Below, one piece after another: positions 52,701 through 60,990 of a stretch of 64,000 bases of DNA; within the stretch, counting starts at the first letter, position 1, and every line of letters begins with the position of its first letter. The notes under the pieces were generated by a model, which worked only from the letters and a program-made list of their open reading frames with translations, made no database searches and was not told where the DNA came from. The stretch covers positions 1-64,000 of the forward strand of contig NZ_JAHLYP010000051.1 in NCBI RefSeq assembly GCF_025127995.1, in the 5' to 3' direction. The position numbers and the translations under genes were made by a program. The DNA comes from Synechococcus sp. CS-1332. GTDB taxonomy: Bacteria > Cyanobacteriota > Cyanobacteriia > PCC-6307 > Cyanobiaceae.

Positions 52701-53343
52701 GGAGGCGCTGCAACAGAACCTGCGCAGCCTGCAGCAGCGCATGGAGGTCCTCGAGCCGGTCAACATGCTCGCCCTCGAGGAGCTCGAGCTGCTGGAGCAG
52801 CGGCTGGCCGACCTGGACGACCGGCTGGAGGTGCTCAGCAAGGAGCGGGAGGAACTGTTGCTGCGGATCGAAACGGTGGCGACGCTGCGCCAGGAGGCCT
52901 TCATGGAGGCCTTCCGGGCCGTGGACGGCCATTTCCAGACCATCTTCGCCGGCCTCTCCGACGGCGAGGGGCACCTGCAGCTGGAGAACCCCGACCAGCC
53001 CCTCGACGGCGGCCTGACCCTGGTGGCCCATCCCAAGGGCAAGGCGGTGCGGCGGCTGGCCTCGATGTCCGGAGGTGAGAAATCCCTGACCGCCCTGAGT
53101 TTCCTGTTCGCCCTGCAGCGCTTTCGCCCCTCGCCCTTCTACGCCCTCGACGAGGTGGACAGCTTCCTCGACGGGGTGAACGTGGAGCGGCTGGCGGCCC
53201 TGATCGCCGCCCAGGCCGACCAGGCCCAGTTCATGGTGGTCAGTCACCGCCGGCCGATGATCGCCGCGGCCACCCGCACCATCGGCGTCACCCAGGCCCG
53301 CGGCTCCCACACCCAGGTGGTCGGGTTGCCGCCGGCGGCCTGA
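49714..53343 (+). CDS. smc: Chromosome partition protein SMC
   Basis: A 1209-residue ABC-type ATPase. The N-terminal head has FKSFGG and Walker A GPNGSGKSN, long coiled coils run from about 170 to 500 and 680 to 1030, a hinge sits near 520-670 (LEAGLEGIHGSVAQLGEVEE, with a Gly/Ser-rich loop GGSGGGSGASGG), and the C-terminal head has LASMSGGEKSLTALSFLFAL and YALDEVDSFLD. SMC organises and segregates the chromosome, normally with ScpA/ScpB, which are not nearby. The high GC makes long antisense open frames here meaningless. Confidence 0.97.
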   Translation: MSPLVHINQVELTHFKSFGGSMTIPLQEGFTVVTGPNGSGKSNILDAVLFCLGLATSRGMRAERLPDLINSAMLREGKAAETSVTVRFDLGDWQPDSAEEGLDAPEQGPWLERGQREWSVTRRLRVAPGGTYSSSFSADGVPCNLLQLQTQLRRLRVDPEGSNVVMQGDVTRIVSMSARDRRGIIDELAGVALFDSRIEQSRAKLDEVVERQERCRIVEQELLAARQKLERDCAKARTYQELRERLHHGRLQEQVLAWEEARAHGLALAGRLESLDRQQEQEREAIVAAEAEVVAAAAALERLQAEVKTLGEDQLLAVQAELAGLETSGRELARQAERHGHQAEELQRRRQELQQNQGELRQQRQALDGQADDGAVARAEALCREAEAAVELSRRRLGEVAGRSGSWLEEQQGRSRRRQELQEQLAPLLAERQQLEERLRQASERLQELGGEEQQEDAAHAEGSASVATLAEQERTLLASLEARQRQAQELAEALALQQRTRARLEQEQTSLEREIARLDSRRETLQESRGTGALRLLLEAGLEGIHGSVAQLGEVEERLRVALEVAAGGRLAQVVVEDDRIAARAIELLKSRRAGRLTFLPLNRIRGGSGGGSGASGGAALQRGNPGGGAGAGGMVGRAVDLIRHEPVYADVFRYVFGDTLVFATLGDARRELGRCRAVTLEGELLEKSGAMTGGSLQQRSGQLGFGRSSEGDEAEPLRQRLLELGESLLACRRHEAELGRGLEEARPVLLELQQRQAALEAERGAAERTLAPRQQRREQVSSRLQQLQEAFQADGRRMQTLEQTLPPLRQALAELEEAERLASGNDDSARWQGLQSELERADQTLVEARRQRDGLEAERRERALGAERLGSQLEALAGEERRLVEAVQALVGERQLWKERQQVEQERRAVLERQQADLQTRFGERRRARDGAEAHLAGQRQALQQRQWELQRRQEERLALAEEQRSHGLRQAQMERELPEPRPELPEEVRDGGLEALQQNLRSLQQRMEVLEPVNMLALEELELLEQRLADLDDRLEVLSKEREELLLRIETVATLRQEAFMEAFRAVDGHFQTIFAGLSDGEGHLQLENPDQPLDGGLTLVAHPKGKAVRRLASMSGGEKSLTALSFLFALQRFRPSPFYALDEVDSFLDGVNVERLAALIAAQADQAQFMVVSHRRPMIAAATRTIGVTQARGSHTQVVGLPPAA

Positions 53344-53435
53344 GCCGACCGCGTGGGCCACAATGGGCCGACCAGGCTGTTCCAGGCCGTGAAGTCGCTC
53401 CCGTTCCCCCTGCCGTCCAGCCCCGATCTCCGGAT

Positions 53436-54668
53436 TTGACCTCCCCGATTCCCCCCTCCACCGAGCCCGCCGCCACCAGCGACCGCCTCTGGTTGCGCTC
53501 CGAATTGATGGGCACCCAGGTGATCACCCGGGACACCGGCCGCCGCCTGGGCGTCGTCGGTGAGGTGGTGGTCGACATCGACCGGCGTGAAGTGGTGGCC
53601 CTGGGCCTGCGCGACAACCCTCTCACCCGTTTCCTGCCGGGCCTGCCCCGCTGGATGCCGCTGGATCGCATCCGCCAGGTGGGGGACGTGATCCTGGTGG
53701 ACTCGGTGGATTCCCTGGCCGAGGGCTTCAATCCCGAGCGTTACAGCAAGGTCATCAACTGCCAAGTGATCACCGAGTCGGGGGAACAACTCGGCCGCGT
53801 TCTCGGCTTCAGCTTCGATATCGAAACCGGTGAGCTCACCACCCTGGTGATCGGTGCCCTGGGCGTTCCCCTGTTGGGGGAAGGGGTGCTCAGCACCTGG
53901 GAAATGCCGGTGGGGGAGGTGGTCAGCAGCGGCCCCGATCGGATCATCGTCTACGAGGGAGCCGAGGAGAAACTCAAACAGCTCGGCACCGGCCTGCTGG
54001 AAAAACTGGGGATCGGCGGCGCCAGCTGGGAGCAGGAGGAGCGGGATCGCTTCCGCACCGGGGCCGTTCCTGCCGAGAACCAGCTACCGGCCGGACAGCC
54101 CGTCGCCCAGGAGCAACGCCGGATCCAGCCAGCCACCAGCCGCAGCTTCCAACCCGCCGAGGAGCTGGAATACGTGGAGCTGGAGGAACGGCGCGAACGG
54201 GAGCCCCTGCGCCAGCGTCGCTACCTCGACGACGACCTTTCCGAGCCGCGCCAGCGCCCCGAGCCCCGCCCGGCGCCGGCAGATCCCTACGGTGGCCGGG
54301 AGAGCGGCCGGGAGAGCGGCCGGGAGAGCGGCCGGGAGAGCGGCCGAGAGAGCGGCCGAGAGAGCGGCCGAGAGAGCGGCCGAGAGAGCGGCCGGGAGAG
54401 CGACCGGCAGGAGCGGATGGCGCCCGACCGCAACCCCACCCGCTACGACAACCGCTACGACGAGGAGCGCTACGACCGGGAGCGCTATCGGGAGGAACGG
54501 GCCTTCGAGCCTGAGCCCTATGCCTCACCCTCAGAACCTCCTGAGCGGGATGTTGATGAGCCCTTGCGAGGACGGGAGCCCCTGAGGGCTGAGCGGCCCC
54601 AGGCCCCGGCCCCCCGGCCGAAGGAACCGGTGGATGTGGAGCCGGAGATCCTCGACGATCCCTGGTGA
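53436..54668 (+). CDS. PRC-barrel domain protein with (GRES)9 tract
   Basis: A 410-residue protein starting at TTG 53436. Two PRC-barrel-like beta domains fill residues 15-185 (LWLRSELMGTQVITRDTGRR and VINCQVITESGEQLGRVLGF). The rest is a charged, disordered tail: Glu/Arg-rich, nine tandem GRES units (residues 287-322), then Arg/Tyr/Asp repeats (RYDNRYDEERYDRERY). PRC barrels bind RNA-processing or photosynthetic partners. Cyanobacterial relatives lie next to smc; function unknown. Confidence 0.82.
   Translation: MTSPIPPSTEPAATSDRLWLRSELMGTQVITRDTGRRLGVVGEVVVDIDRREVVALGLRDNPLTRFLPGLPRWMPLDRIRQVGDVILVDSVDSLAEGFNPERYSKVINCQVITESGEQLGRVLGFSFDIETGELTTLVIGALGVPLLGEGVLSTWEMPVGEVVSSGPDRIIVYEGAEEKLKQLGTGLLEKLGIGGASWEQEERDRFRTGAVPAENQLPAGQPVAQEQRRIQPATSRSFQPAEELEYVELEERREREPLRQRRYLDDDLSEPRQRPEPRPAPADPYGGRESGRESGRESGRESGRESGRESGRESGRESGRESDRQERMAPDRNPTRYDNRYDEERYDRERYREERAFEPEPYASPSEPPERDVDEPLRGREPLRAERPQAPAPRPKEPVDVEPEILDDPW
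54294..54401 (+). repeat. 12-bp tandem repeat, nine copies
   Basis: Unit GGCCGGGAGAGC (with GGCCGAGAGAGC variants in the middle) repeated nine times in frame, encoding (GRES)9 in the PRC-barrel protein. Near-identical copies suggest recent slippage expansion. Confidence 0.95.
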
Positions 54669-54686
54669 ACCGGCCGATTTGCGGCC

Positions 54687-55097
54687 TCAGCCCTCCGCAA
54701 AGCGCAGCGACGCCGAATTGACGCAATAGCGCTGACCGCTGGGGGCAGGGCCGTCGTTGAAGACATGGCCGAGGTGGGCGTCACAGCGGGCGCAACGGAT
54801 CTCGGTGCGCTCCATGCCGTGGGTGCGGTCGGTGTGGGTGTTGATCGCCCCGGCCCCCACGCCCTCCCAGAAGCTGGGCCAGCCGGTGCCGGAATCGAAC
54901 TTGCTGTCGGAACTGAACAGCTCGCTGCCGCAGCAGACACAGTGGTACATCCCGGTGGCCTTGTTGTTCCAGTAGGCACCGGTGAAGGCCCGTTCGGTGC
55001 CCCCCTCGCGGGCCACCCGGTACTGCTCAGGGGTCAGCCGGGCCCGCAAGTCAGCCTCGTCGACGTGCTCAAGGGGGGTGGAATCGCTCGGCTGCAT
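54687..55097 (-). CDS. msrB: Peptide methionine (R)-S-oxide reductase
   Basis: A 136-residue protein. Zinc cysteines appear as CVCCGSELF and [15 protein letters not shown], and the catalytic Cys is in [20 protein letters not shown] is the substrate-binding loop. It repairs the R form of methionine sulfoxide using thioredoxin electrons, valuable under photo-oxidative stress. Convergent with the PRC-barrel gene. Confidence 0.96.
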   Translation of the reverse strand: MQPSDSTPLEHVDEADLRARLTPEQYRVAREGGTERAFTGAYWNNKATGMYHCVCCGSELFSSDSKFDSGTGWPSFWEGVGAGAINTHTDRTHGMERTEIRCARCDAHLGHVFNDGPAPSGQRYCVNSASLRFAEG

Positions 55098-55136
55098 GGT
55101 GGCGAACCCCGCAGGGGGGCAATGGTTGAAGAAATC

Positions 55137-56435
55137 CTATCCAGATTGCAATGGTCGCCCGGACCGCTCCCGCGGCGGCAGCAGGCCACGCACCATCGCC
55201 GCCACGGCCGCCACGGCCCCCGGCGCTCCCCGCAAACTGCGCAGGTCGCTGGCCATGGCCGAGAGCCGTTCGGGATGCTCCAGCCAGTCGGCCGCCTCGG
55301 CGGCGATCTGGGCCGGTTCGATCGGTCCCACCCGTTCCGGCACCACGGCGCGGCCAGCGGAGATGTTGGGCCAGGCCAGGAAGCCCCGGTGGCGCATGCG
55401 CCAGGCGGTGAGGGCCACCCCCACCAGACGCCGCAGCAGGGGCAGCCGGGCCACCAGCCCCAGCCAGCCATCCCAGGCCTGCATCACCGCCAGATGCTGG
55501 GTGGGCACCAGCACGATCATCGGCACCGCCAGGGCCCCCAGCTCGGCGGTATTGGCCCCCACCGTGGTGAGGGCCAGGGCGCACTGGCTGAGGGCGGCAT
55601 GGGCGGGATGCTGCTGCAGCAGCAGGATGCGGGTGCCTGCCGCCGTGACCAGCTCGTCGCCTTGGAGATGGGGCTCGCCGGCCCCCTGGCGCCGGTTCAG
55701 CGGGTTGGACGGCCCGCCGTAGGCCAGCAGTTCCCGCACCGAGGTGGTGGGAGCCACCGGCAGCAGGAAGCGGCAGCCCGGCCGTAACGCCGCCAGCCGG
55801 TCGGCTGTCTCGAGCAGGAATGGCACTCCCACGAGCAACTTGGCCCGCTTCGAGCCGGGCAGCAGGGCCACCCAGTCACCGGCCTGCAGGGGATCGTCCT
55901 GGCGGGCCAGGGCCGAGAGGTCCGCCATCAGGTCCCCCACCACCGTGGCCCGCTGGCGCCAGCGGGGGGCCAGGCGGCCGGCGGCGGCGGGCCCCATCAC
56001 AGCGATGCGGTCGTTCCAGCGGGGCCAGCGGGCCACCCACTCCGCATAGGTGAGGTGGCGGTAGCCCAGCCGGGCCGAGAGCAACACGGTCCAGAACTGG
56101 TCACCACCGAGGAAGACCACCACCCCCCGGGCGGGCCAGGGGCCGTGACGGCGGGGCCGCAGCAGCAGCCACCAGAAGCGGGTGGCTGGCAGCACCTGTT
56201 CGAACAGGCCCCAGCCCTGGGCCACCCGATGCTCCGCGCCGGTGGCGTTGGGGCAAGGGACCAGCACCAGCCGCAGGCTGCAGCTGGCGGCGGGATCGCG
56301 GGGCCGCAGGGGCTCCAGGCCATGGAGCTTCTCGGCCAGGGGCCGCACCCAGGTGCTCAGCTCCCCCGGGCCGTTGCTGACGAGCACGATCGCGCTCTCG
56401 GCGGCTGGAGCGGAGACCGGCGACGGCTGGGTCAA
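55137..56435 (-). CDS. LpxB-like glycosyltransferase
   Basis: A 432-residue protein taken from TTG 56435; the longer frame would run into the tRNA gene. AIVLVSNGPGELSTWVRPLA is the N-terminal Rossmann motif as in lipid-A-disaccharide synthase, and WVALLPGSKRAKL plus TVGANTAELGALAVPMIVLV mark the GT-B nucleotide-sugar half. Picocyanobacteria commonly carry this divergent relative besides, or instead of, true lpxB; acceptor unknown. Start codon is uncertain. Confidence 0.75.
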   Translation of the reverse strand: MTQPSPVSAPAAESAIVLVSNGPGELSTWVRPLAEKLHGLEPLRPRDPAASCSLRLVLVPCPNATGAEHRVAQGWGLFEQVLPATRFWWLLLRPRRHGPWPARGVVVFLGGDQFWTVLLSARLGYRHLTYAEWVARWPRWNDRIAVMGPAAAGRLAPRWRQRATVVGDLMADLSALARQDDPLQAGDWVALLPGSKRAKLLVGVPFLLETADRLAALRPGCRFLLPVAPTTSVRELLAYGGPSNPLNRRQGAGEPHLQGDELVTAAGTRILLLQQHPAHAALSQCALALTTVGANTAELGALAVPMIVLVPTQHLAVMQAWDGWLGLVARLPLLRRLVGVALTAWRMRHRGFLAWPNISAGRAVVPERVGPIEPAQIAAEAADWLEHPERLSAMASDLRSLRGAPGAVAAVAAMVRGLLPPRERSGRPLQSG

Positions 56436-56477
56436 GAGAACCCCAGGTTCCGGGGGACGGGAGCTTGAAAAGAAAAA

Positions 56478-56559
56478 TGCGGATGGCGAGACTTGAACTC
56501 GCAAGGCCGAAGCCACACGCCCCTCAAACGTGCGTGTCTACCAATTCCACCACATCCGC
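56478..56559 (-). tRNA. tRNA-Leu (anticodon GAG)
   Basis: Read on the minus strand, GCGGATG at the 5' end pairs with CATCCGC, then discriminator A. The anticodon stem CACGT/GCGTG encloses loop TTGAGGG, giving anticodon GAG (codons CUC/CUU). A class II variable arm (GGCTTCGGCC) and T arm GCGAG-TTCAAGT-CTCGC complete the cloverleaf. No CCA is encoded. Length 82. Confidence 0.95.
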
Positions 56560-56720
56560 GTGGCTGGCGCAGGCCGAAGCACCGCACCGGTTGAGCAATA
56601 TACCCATGGGCTCCCCCCACCCCCGAAGGTCCTCGCCGCCGGGGGCGCCGGTGAGCACTGATACAGTCCGCCCCGGCACGGCCGCACCCCCGCCAGCCCT
56701 TATCGCCCGGACCTGCACGG

Positions 56721-58070
<1,350 letters not shown>

Positions 58071-58089
58071 GCCCCGATAGGCGGCCGGT

Positions 58090-58419
58090 TCAGCCGATGG
58101 CCTGGCTACGCAGCAGGGCCAGGGTGAGCAGACCCTGCTGACCCACCAGCAGCTCCCGCAGCAGGCTGATCAGTCCTACCCAGACCACCGGCGTCACATC
58201 CACCCCACCGATGGGCTGGATCAGGCGCCGGGTGAGGGCCAACAGGGGCTCGGTGGGCACCCCCACCACACGCATCACCCCCCTGGTGAGGTCCACACTT
58301 GGATACCAGGTGAGAACGATCCGGAACAGGAACAACAAAGTCCAGGCCGCCAGGGCCAGCCCCAGGGCCAGGTGCAGCAGGGGCAGGGGCGCCAGTGCGG
58401 GAAAGGCCAGGGCCGTCAC
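58090..58419 (-). CDS. YGGT family membrane protein (Ycf19-like)
   Basis: A 109-residue protein with two hydrophobic halves (LALGLALAAWTLLFLFRIVL and WVGLISLLRELLVG) around the family motif FRIVLTWYPSVD and PTEPLLALTRRLIQPIGGVD. YGGT proteins, Ycf19 in plastids, affect thylakoid nucleoid or photosystem organisation. Convergent with accC. Confidence 0.88.
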   Translation of the reverse strand: MTALAFPALAPLPLLHLALGLALAAWTLLFLFRIVLTWYPSVDLTRGVMRVVGVPTEPLLALTRRLIQPIGGVDVTPVVWVGLISLLRELLVGQQGLLTLALLRSQAIG

Positions 58420-58504
58420 AAAGCTCTAAGCGTCTGAACTCCGATCGTAGGAACTCGCCCCCACTGCCTAGGATCCCCCGAGCTGTCCAGAGCGAACGCC
58501 CGCC

Positions 58505-58627
58505 ATGACCCCTTCCCTCGCCAACTTCCTCAGCAGCCTCGGCTGGGGCGCGGTCATCGTGGTGATCCCCATCGCCATCGCTCTGGTGCTGATCAGCCAG
58601 AACGACCAGCTCGACCGGCGGCTCTGA
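58505..58627 (+). CDS. psbX: Photosystem II protein PsbX
   Basis: A 40-residue single-helix protein: [19 protein letters not shown] then [19 protein letters not shown]. The NxDQLDR end after the helix is typical of PsbX, a small subunit near the QB site of photosystem II. ATG 58505, TGA 58625-58627. Followed 61 bases later by ycf66. Confidence 0.92.
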   Translation: MTPSLANFLSSLGWGAVIVVIPIAIALVLISQNDQLDRRL

Positions 58628-58688
58628 GGTTCCGCTGACAGCGCGGGTAGGGTCCTTAGAGTGATGGCCGTCGCCCGGGTCAACCGCC

Positions 58689-59687
58689 GTGGTCAACGCC
58701 AGCCTCAACTGGGCCAGCATCGTCGGCATCGTCCTGGCAGTCGGCGGAGCCTTCCTCTACTTCATGAGGAGCTTCAAGCCGGCCCTGGCCCGGGACTACG
58801 ACGTCTTCTTCGCCGCCATTGGTCTGCTCTGCGGCGGCATTCTCTTCTTTCAGGGCTGGCGTCTCGACCCGATCCTGCAGTTCGGCCAGTTCCTGCTCGC
58901 CGGCACCACCGTTTTCTTTGCCTATGAGAGCGTCCGCCTGCGTGGGGTGACCACCGAACAGGCCCGCCGCTCTTCCTACTTCGACGACGAGGAACCCGCC
59001 GCCGCCCCGTTCCGACCGCGGGGAGGTCTGGGCGGAGGCCGCAGCTACGACGACGAACCGGACCGCTTTGATGAGCCGGAGCCGCTGCGGCGTCGCATTC
59101 CCTCCAGAGACGAACCCGAGGACGACTTCTATCGTCCGCGCCGGCCCAGTCGGGCCGCGATCCCCGAGCGGGCCGCCAGCCGCCGAGAGGAGCCCGACTC
59201 CTGGGACAACCCCCGCTCAGAGCGTTCCTCCAGCCGGCCCGAGCGGGATCCCATCGATGACCGCCCCGAGCGTGCAGCCGGCCGCTACTCCGCCGGTGGA
59301 TCCGGCCGCTCGCAGGCCGCTGATTTCGGAGCCCGCCGCCGGGAGCGGGACAACGCCCCGGAACCTCGCCGCGGCTCACGCCCGGTGGCCGCCGCCGACA
59401 CCATCCCCCGCTCCGGTCGCCGCGGCCCGACCCCCCCAGGAACTCCAGCCCCGTCGGCCCGTGACCCCGGCCTGGGGGCACCCCAGGGAACACCCATGGG
59501 CACGCCGATTCGCCCCAGCAGCGCCCGCAGCGGAGCTGCCGACGACGTCAGTGATGCTGACTTCTCGCCCATGGCCAGCAGCCGGCCCCGGCCAGGTCCT
59601 CCCAGTGCCAGGCCACCGGCGAGCGAGCCCCCCTCCGGCCCGCCCCCCGGCTCCAGCAGGGACAACAGCTCCCGCTTCGACGATTGA
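58689..59687 (+). CDS. ycf66: Ycf66 family protein
   Basis: A 332-residue protein from GTG 58689. Three hydrophobic helices in residues 1-80 (LNWASIVGIVLAVGGAFLYF, FFAAIGLLCGGILFFQGW, LQFGQFLLAGTTVFFAYE) with the conserved YESVRLRG are the Ycf66 domain. The remaining 250 residues are a disordered Arg/Asp/Pro-rich tail, longer than in plastid Ycf66. Function unknown; a thylakoid location is expected. Confidence 0.88.
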   Translation: MVNASLNWASIVGIVLAVGGAFLYFMRSFKPALARDYDVFFAAIGLLCGGILFFQGWRLDPILQFGQFLLAGTTVFFAYESVRLRGVTTEQARRSSYFDDEEPAAAPFRPRGGLGGGRSYDDEPDRFDEPEPLRRRIPSRDEPEDDFYRPRRPSRAAIPERAASRREEPDSWDNPRSERSSSRPERDPIDDRPERAAGRYSAGGSGRSQAADFGARRRERDNAPEPRRGSRPVAAADTIPRSGRRGPTPPGTPAPSARDPGLGAPQGTPMGTPIRPSSARSGAADDVSDADFSPMASSRPRPGPPSARPPASEPPSGPPPGSSRDNSSRFDD

Positions 59688-60264
59688 GCCGCTGAGCACC
59701 CCCCCCCGGCGGCGGCCTCATCCAGGTCTTCCCTTGCTTGTGTTCGGGTTGCTGGCCCTTCTGCTCTCGGGCTGTGGCAGCTGGAGCTGGGGCCGCCGAA
59801 GCGCCGGTCCGGTCGGTTGGGGCGGGGCAGACCGCCAGGATCCGGCGCTGAGCGGCAACGGCCGGGTACTGGCCAGCGTGGTGCGCCGGGACGGCCGCGA
59901 CTCGGTGCTGCTGCAGGAGCAGCCCTCAGGGACGGTGCTGCCACTGCGCCATTTCGGCCGACTGCAGCCACACCGGTCGCCCTCCCTGAGCTGGAACGGC
60001 CGCTATCTGGCCCTGTTGGTGCAGCAGGGCCCGGAGCGCCGGGTGCTGATCGAGGACCGGACCACGGGACGCCTGCACCGCCTGCCCCTGCCCGGCGGTC
60101 TGGTGCCCGAAAGCCTCAGCCTGGCCGCCGATGGCCGGCGCATCGCCATCGCCACCGAGGGGGACGGCCGCTCGCGGGTGCAGCTCTACGACCTCACCGC
60201 CCTGCTGGAGCCGGACCTGCCCGCCGGCCTGCCGGTGCGGGGGGCGCCGGCCGCTGCCCCATGA
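59683..60264 (+). CDS. TolB-like beta-propeller lipoprotein A (start uncertain)
   Basis: The frame carries RRRPHPGLPLLVFGLLALLLSGC, split here as a basic region, a hydrophobic core and lipobox LLSGC, then two or three WD/PD40-type blades (VLASVVRRDGRDSVLLQEQP, LSWNGRYLALLVQQGPERRV, SLAADGRRIAIATEGDGRS). No ATG/GTG/TTG lies between a sensible N-terminus and the lipobox; an ATT overlapping the ycf66 stop (ATTGA, 59683) would give 193 residues. Stop overlaps the next ATG. Confidence 0.7.
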   Translation: MEPLSTPPRRRPHPGLPLLVFGLLALLLSGCGSWSWGRRSAGPVGWGGADRQDPALSGNGRVLASVVRRDGRDSVLLQEQPSGTVLPLRHFGRLQPHRSPSLSWNGRYLALLVQQGPERRVLIEDRTTGRLHRLPLPGGLVPESLSLAADGRRIAIATEGDGRSRVQLYDLTALLEPDLPAGLPVRGAPAAAP

Positions 60265-60767
60265 CACTGGGCGCCGGGAGGCTGATCCGGGCGGCTGCGG
60301 TGGCGGTGGCGGGCACCCTGCCGCTGCTGCTGACGGGCTGCCTGGCGCCCCTGCCCCAGCCCCTGGTGGGGCTGAACCAGCGCCTCGAGGCCGCCGGCCC
60401 CGCCCGGGGCCCCTCCCTCTCCGGCGACTGGCTGGCCCTGATCGTCAGTCGCGACGGCCGCGACCGGGTGCAGCTGGTGGACCTGCAGCGCCAGCAGCCG
60501 GTGCCCCTGCCGGGCCTGGAGCGGCCCGACGCCCAGCCCCTGAGCGTGGCGGTGGATGGCCGTGGCGAGCGCCTGGCCCTGGTGCGCCAACTGGAGGGGC
60601 GCACCGAGCTGGTGCTCTACCGCCGCAACCTGATGGCCCTGCAGCCGGTGCCACTGCAGCCCCCTGGCGTGCCGCGCCGGGTGGCCCTGCGGGGCGACGG
60701 CCGCGAACTGGCGGTGGAGGTGAGCCGCCAGGGCCAGTGGCAGGTGGACCTGATTGCGGTGCCCTGA
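60261..60767 (+). CDS. TolB-like beta-propeller lipoprotein B
   Basis: A 168-residue protein from ATG 60261 (ATGA overlap). Signal peptide with lipobox LLLTGC, then blades like those of its neighbour: SLSGDWLALIVSRDGRDRVQ and SVAVDGRGERLALVRQLEGR. The two are paralogues and too short for a full propeller, so they may pair. Convergent with hli. Confidence 0.78.
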   Translation: MTLGAGRLIRAAAVAVAGTLPLLLTGCLAPLPQPLVGLNQRLEAAGPARGPSLSGDWLALIVSRDGRDRVQLVDLQRQQPVPLPGLERPDAQPLSVAVDGRGERLALVRQLEGRTELVLYRRNLMALQPVPLQPPGVPRRVALRGDGRELAVEVSRQGQWQVDLIAVP

Positions 60768-60986
60768 TCAGGGCACCAGGCCCGCCCAGTGCAGGAAGGT
60801 GTCATGGCTGGAGGCCTCGACCAGCAGCACGGCGACGAAGCCGAGCATGGCGAAACGGCCGTTGACACGCTCGGCGTAGCCGCTCCAGCCGAAGGCCGGC
60901 ACCTCGGAGGTGGTGGCGCTGGTGGCGGGCGGGGTGACGGCGTCCTGGGGGACGTCGGCTGATGGAGTGGTGGAAGGGTCGCTCAT
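60768..60986 (-). CDS. hli: High-light-inducible protein (CAB/ELIP/HLIP)
   Basis: A 72-residue protein from ATG 60986. A Pro/Thr/Ser-rich N-terminus leads to the chlorophyll-binding helix ERVNGRFAMLGFVAVLLVE, with the ExxNxRxAMxG signature. HLIPs bind chlorophyll and carotenoid and protect photosystem assembly in strong light. It lies four bases after the ABC transporter gene on the same strand, a known picocyanobacterial pairing. Confidence 0.95.
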   Translation of the reverse strand: MSDPSTTPSADVPQDAVTPPATSATTSEVPAFGWSGYAERVNGRFAMLGFVAVLLVEASSHDTFLHWAGLVP

Positions 60987-60990
60987 CGGA

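Noticed and set aside
49144-53361. A 1405-codon open frame antisense to smc, continuous with the DUF883 gene
   Set aside because: It is a GC-rich codon shadow of smc; only the last 158 codons (49144-49620) have a proper start and family features.
54300-54400. Possible CRISPR array because of regular short repeats
   Set aside because: The 12-bp units are directly adjacent with no spacers and are in frame in a protein gene.
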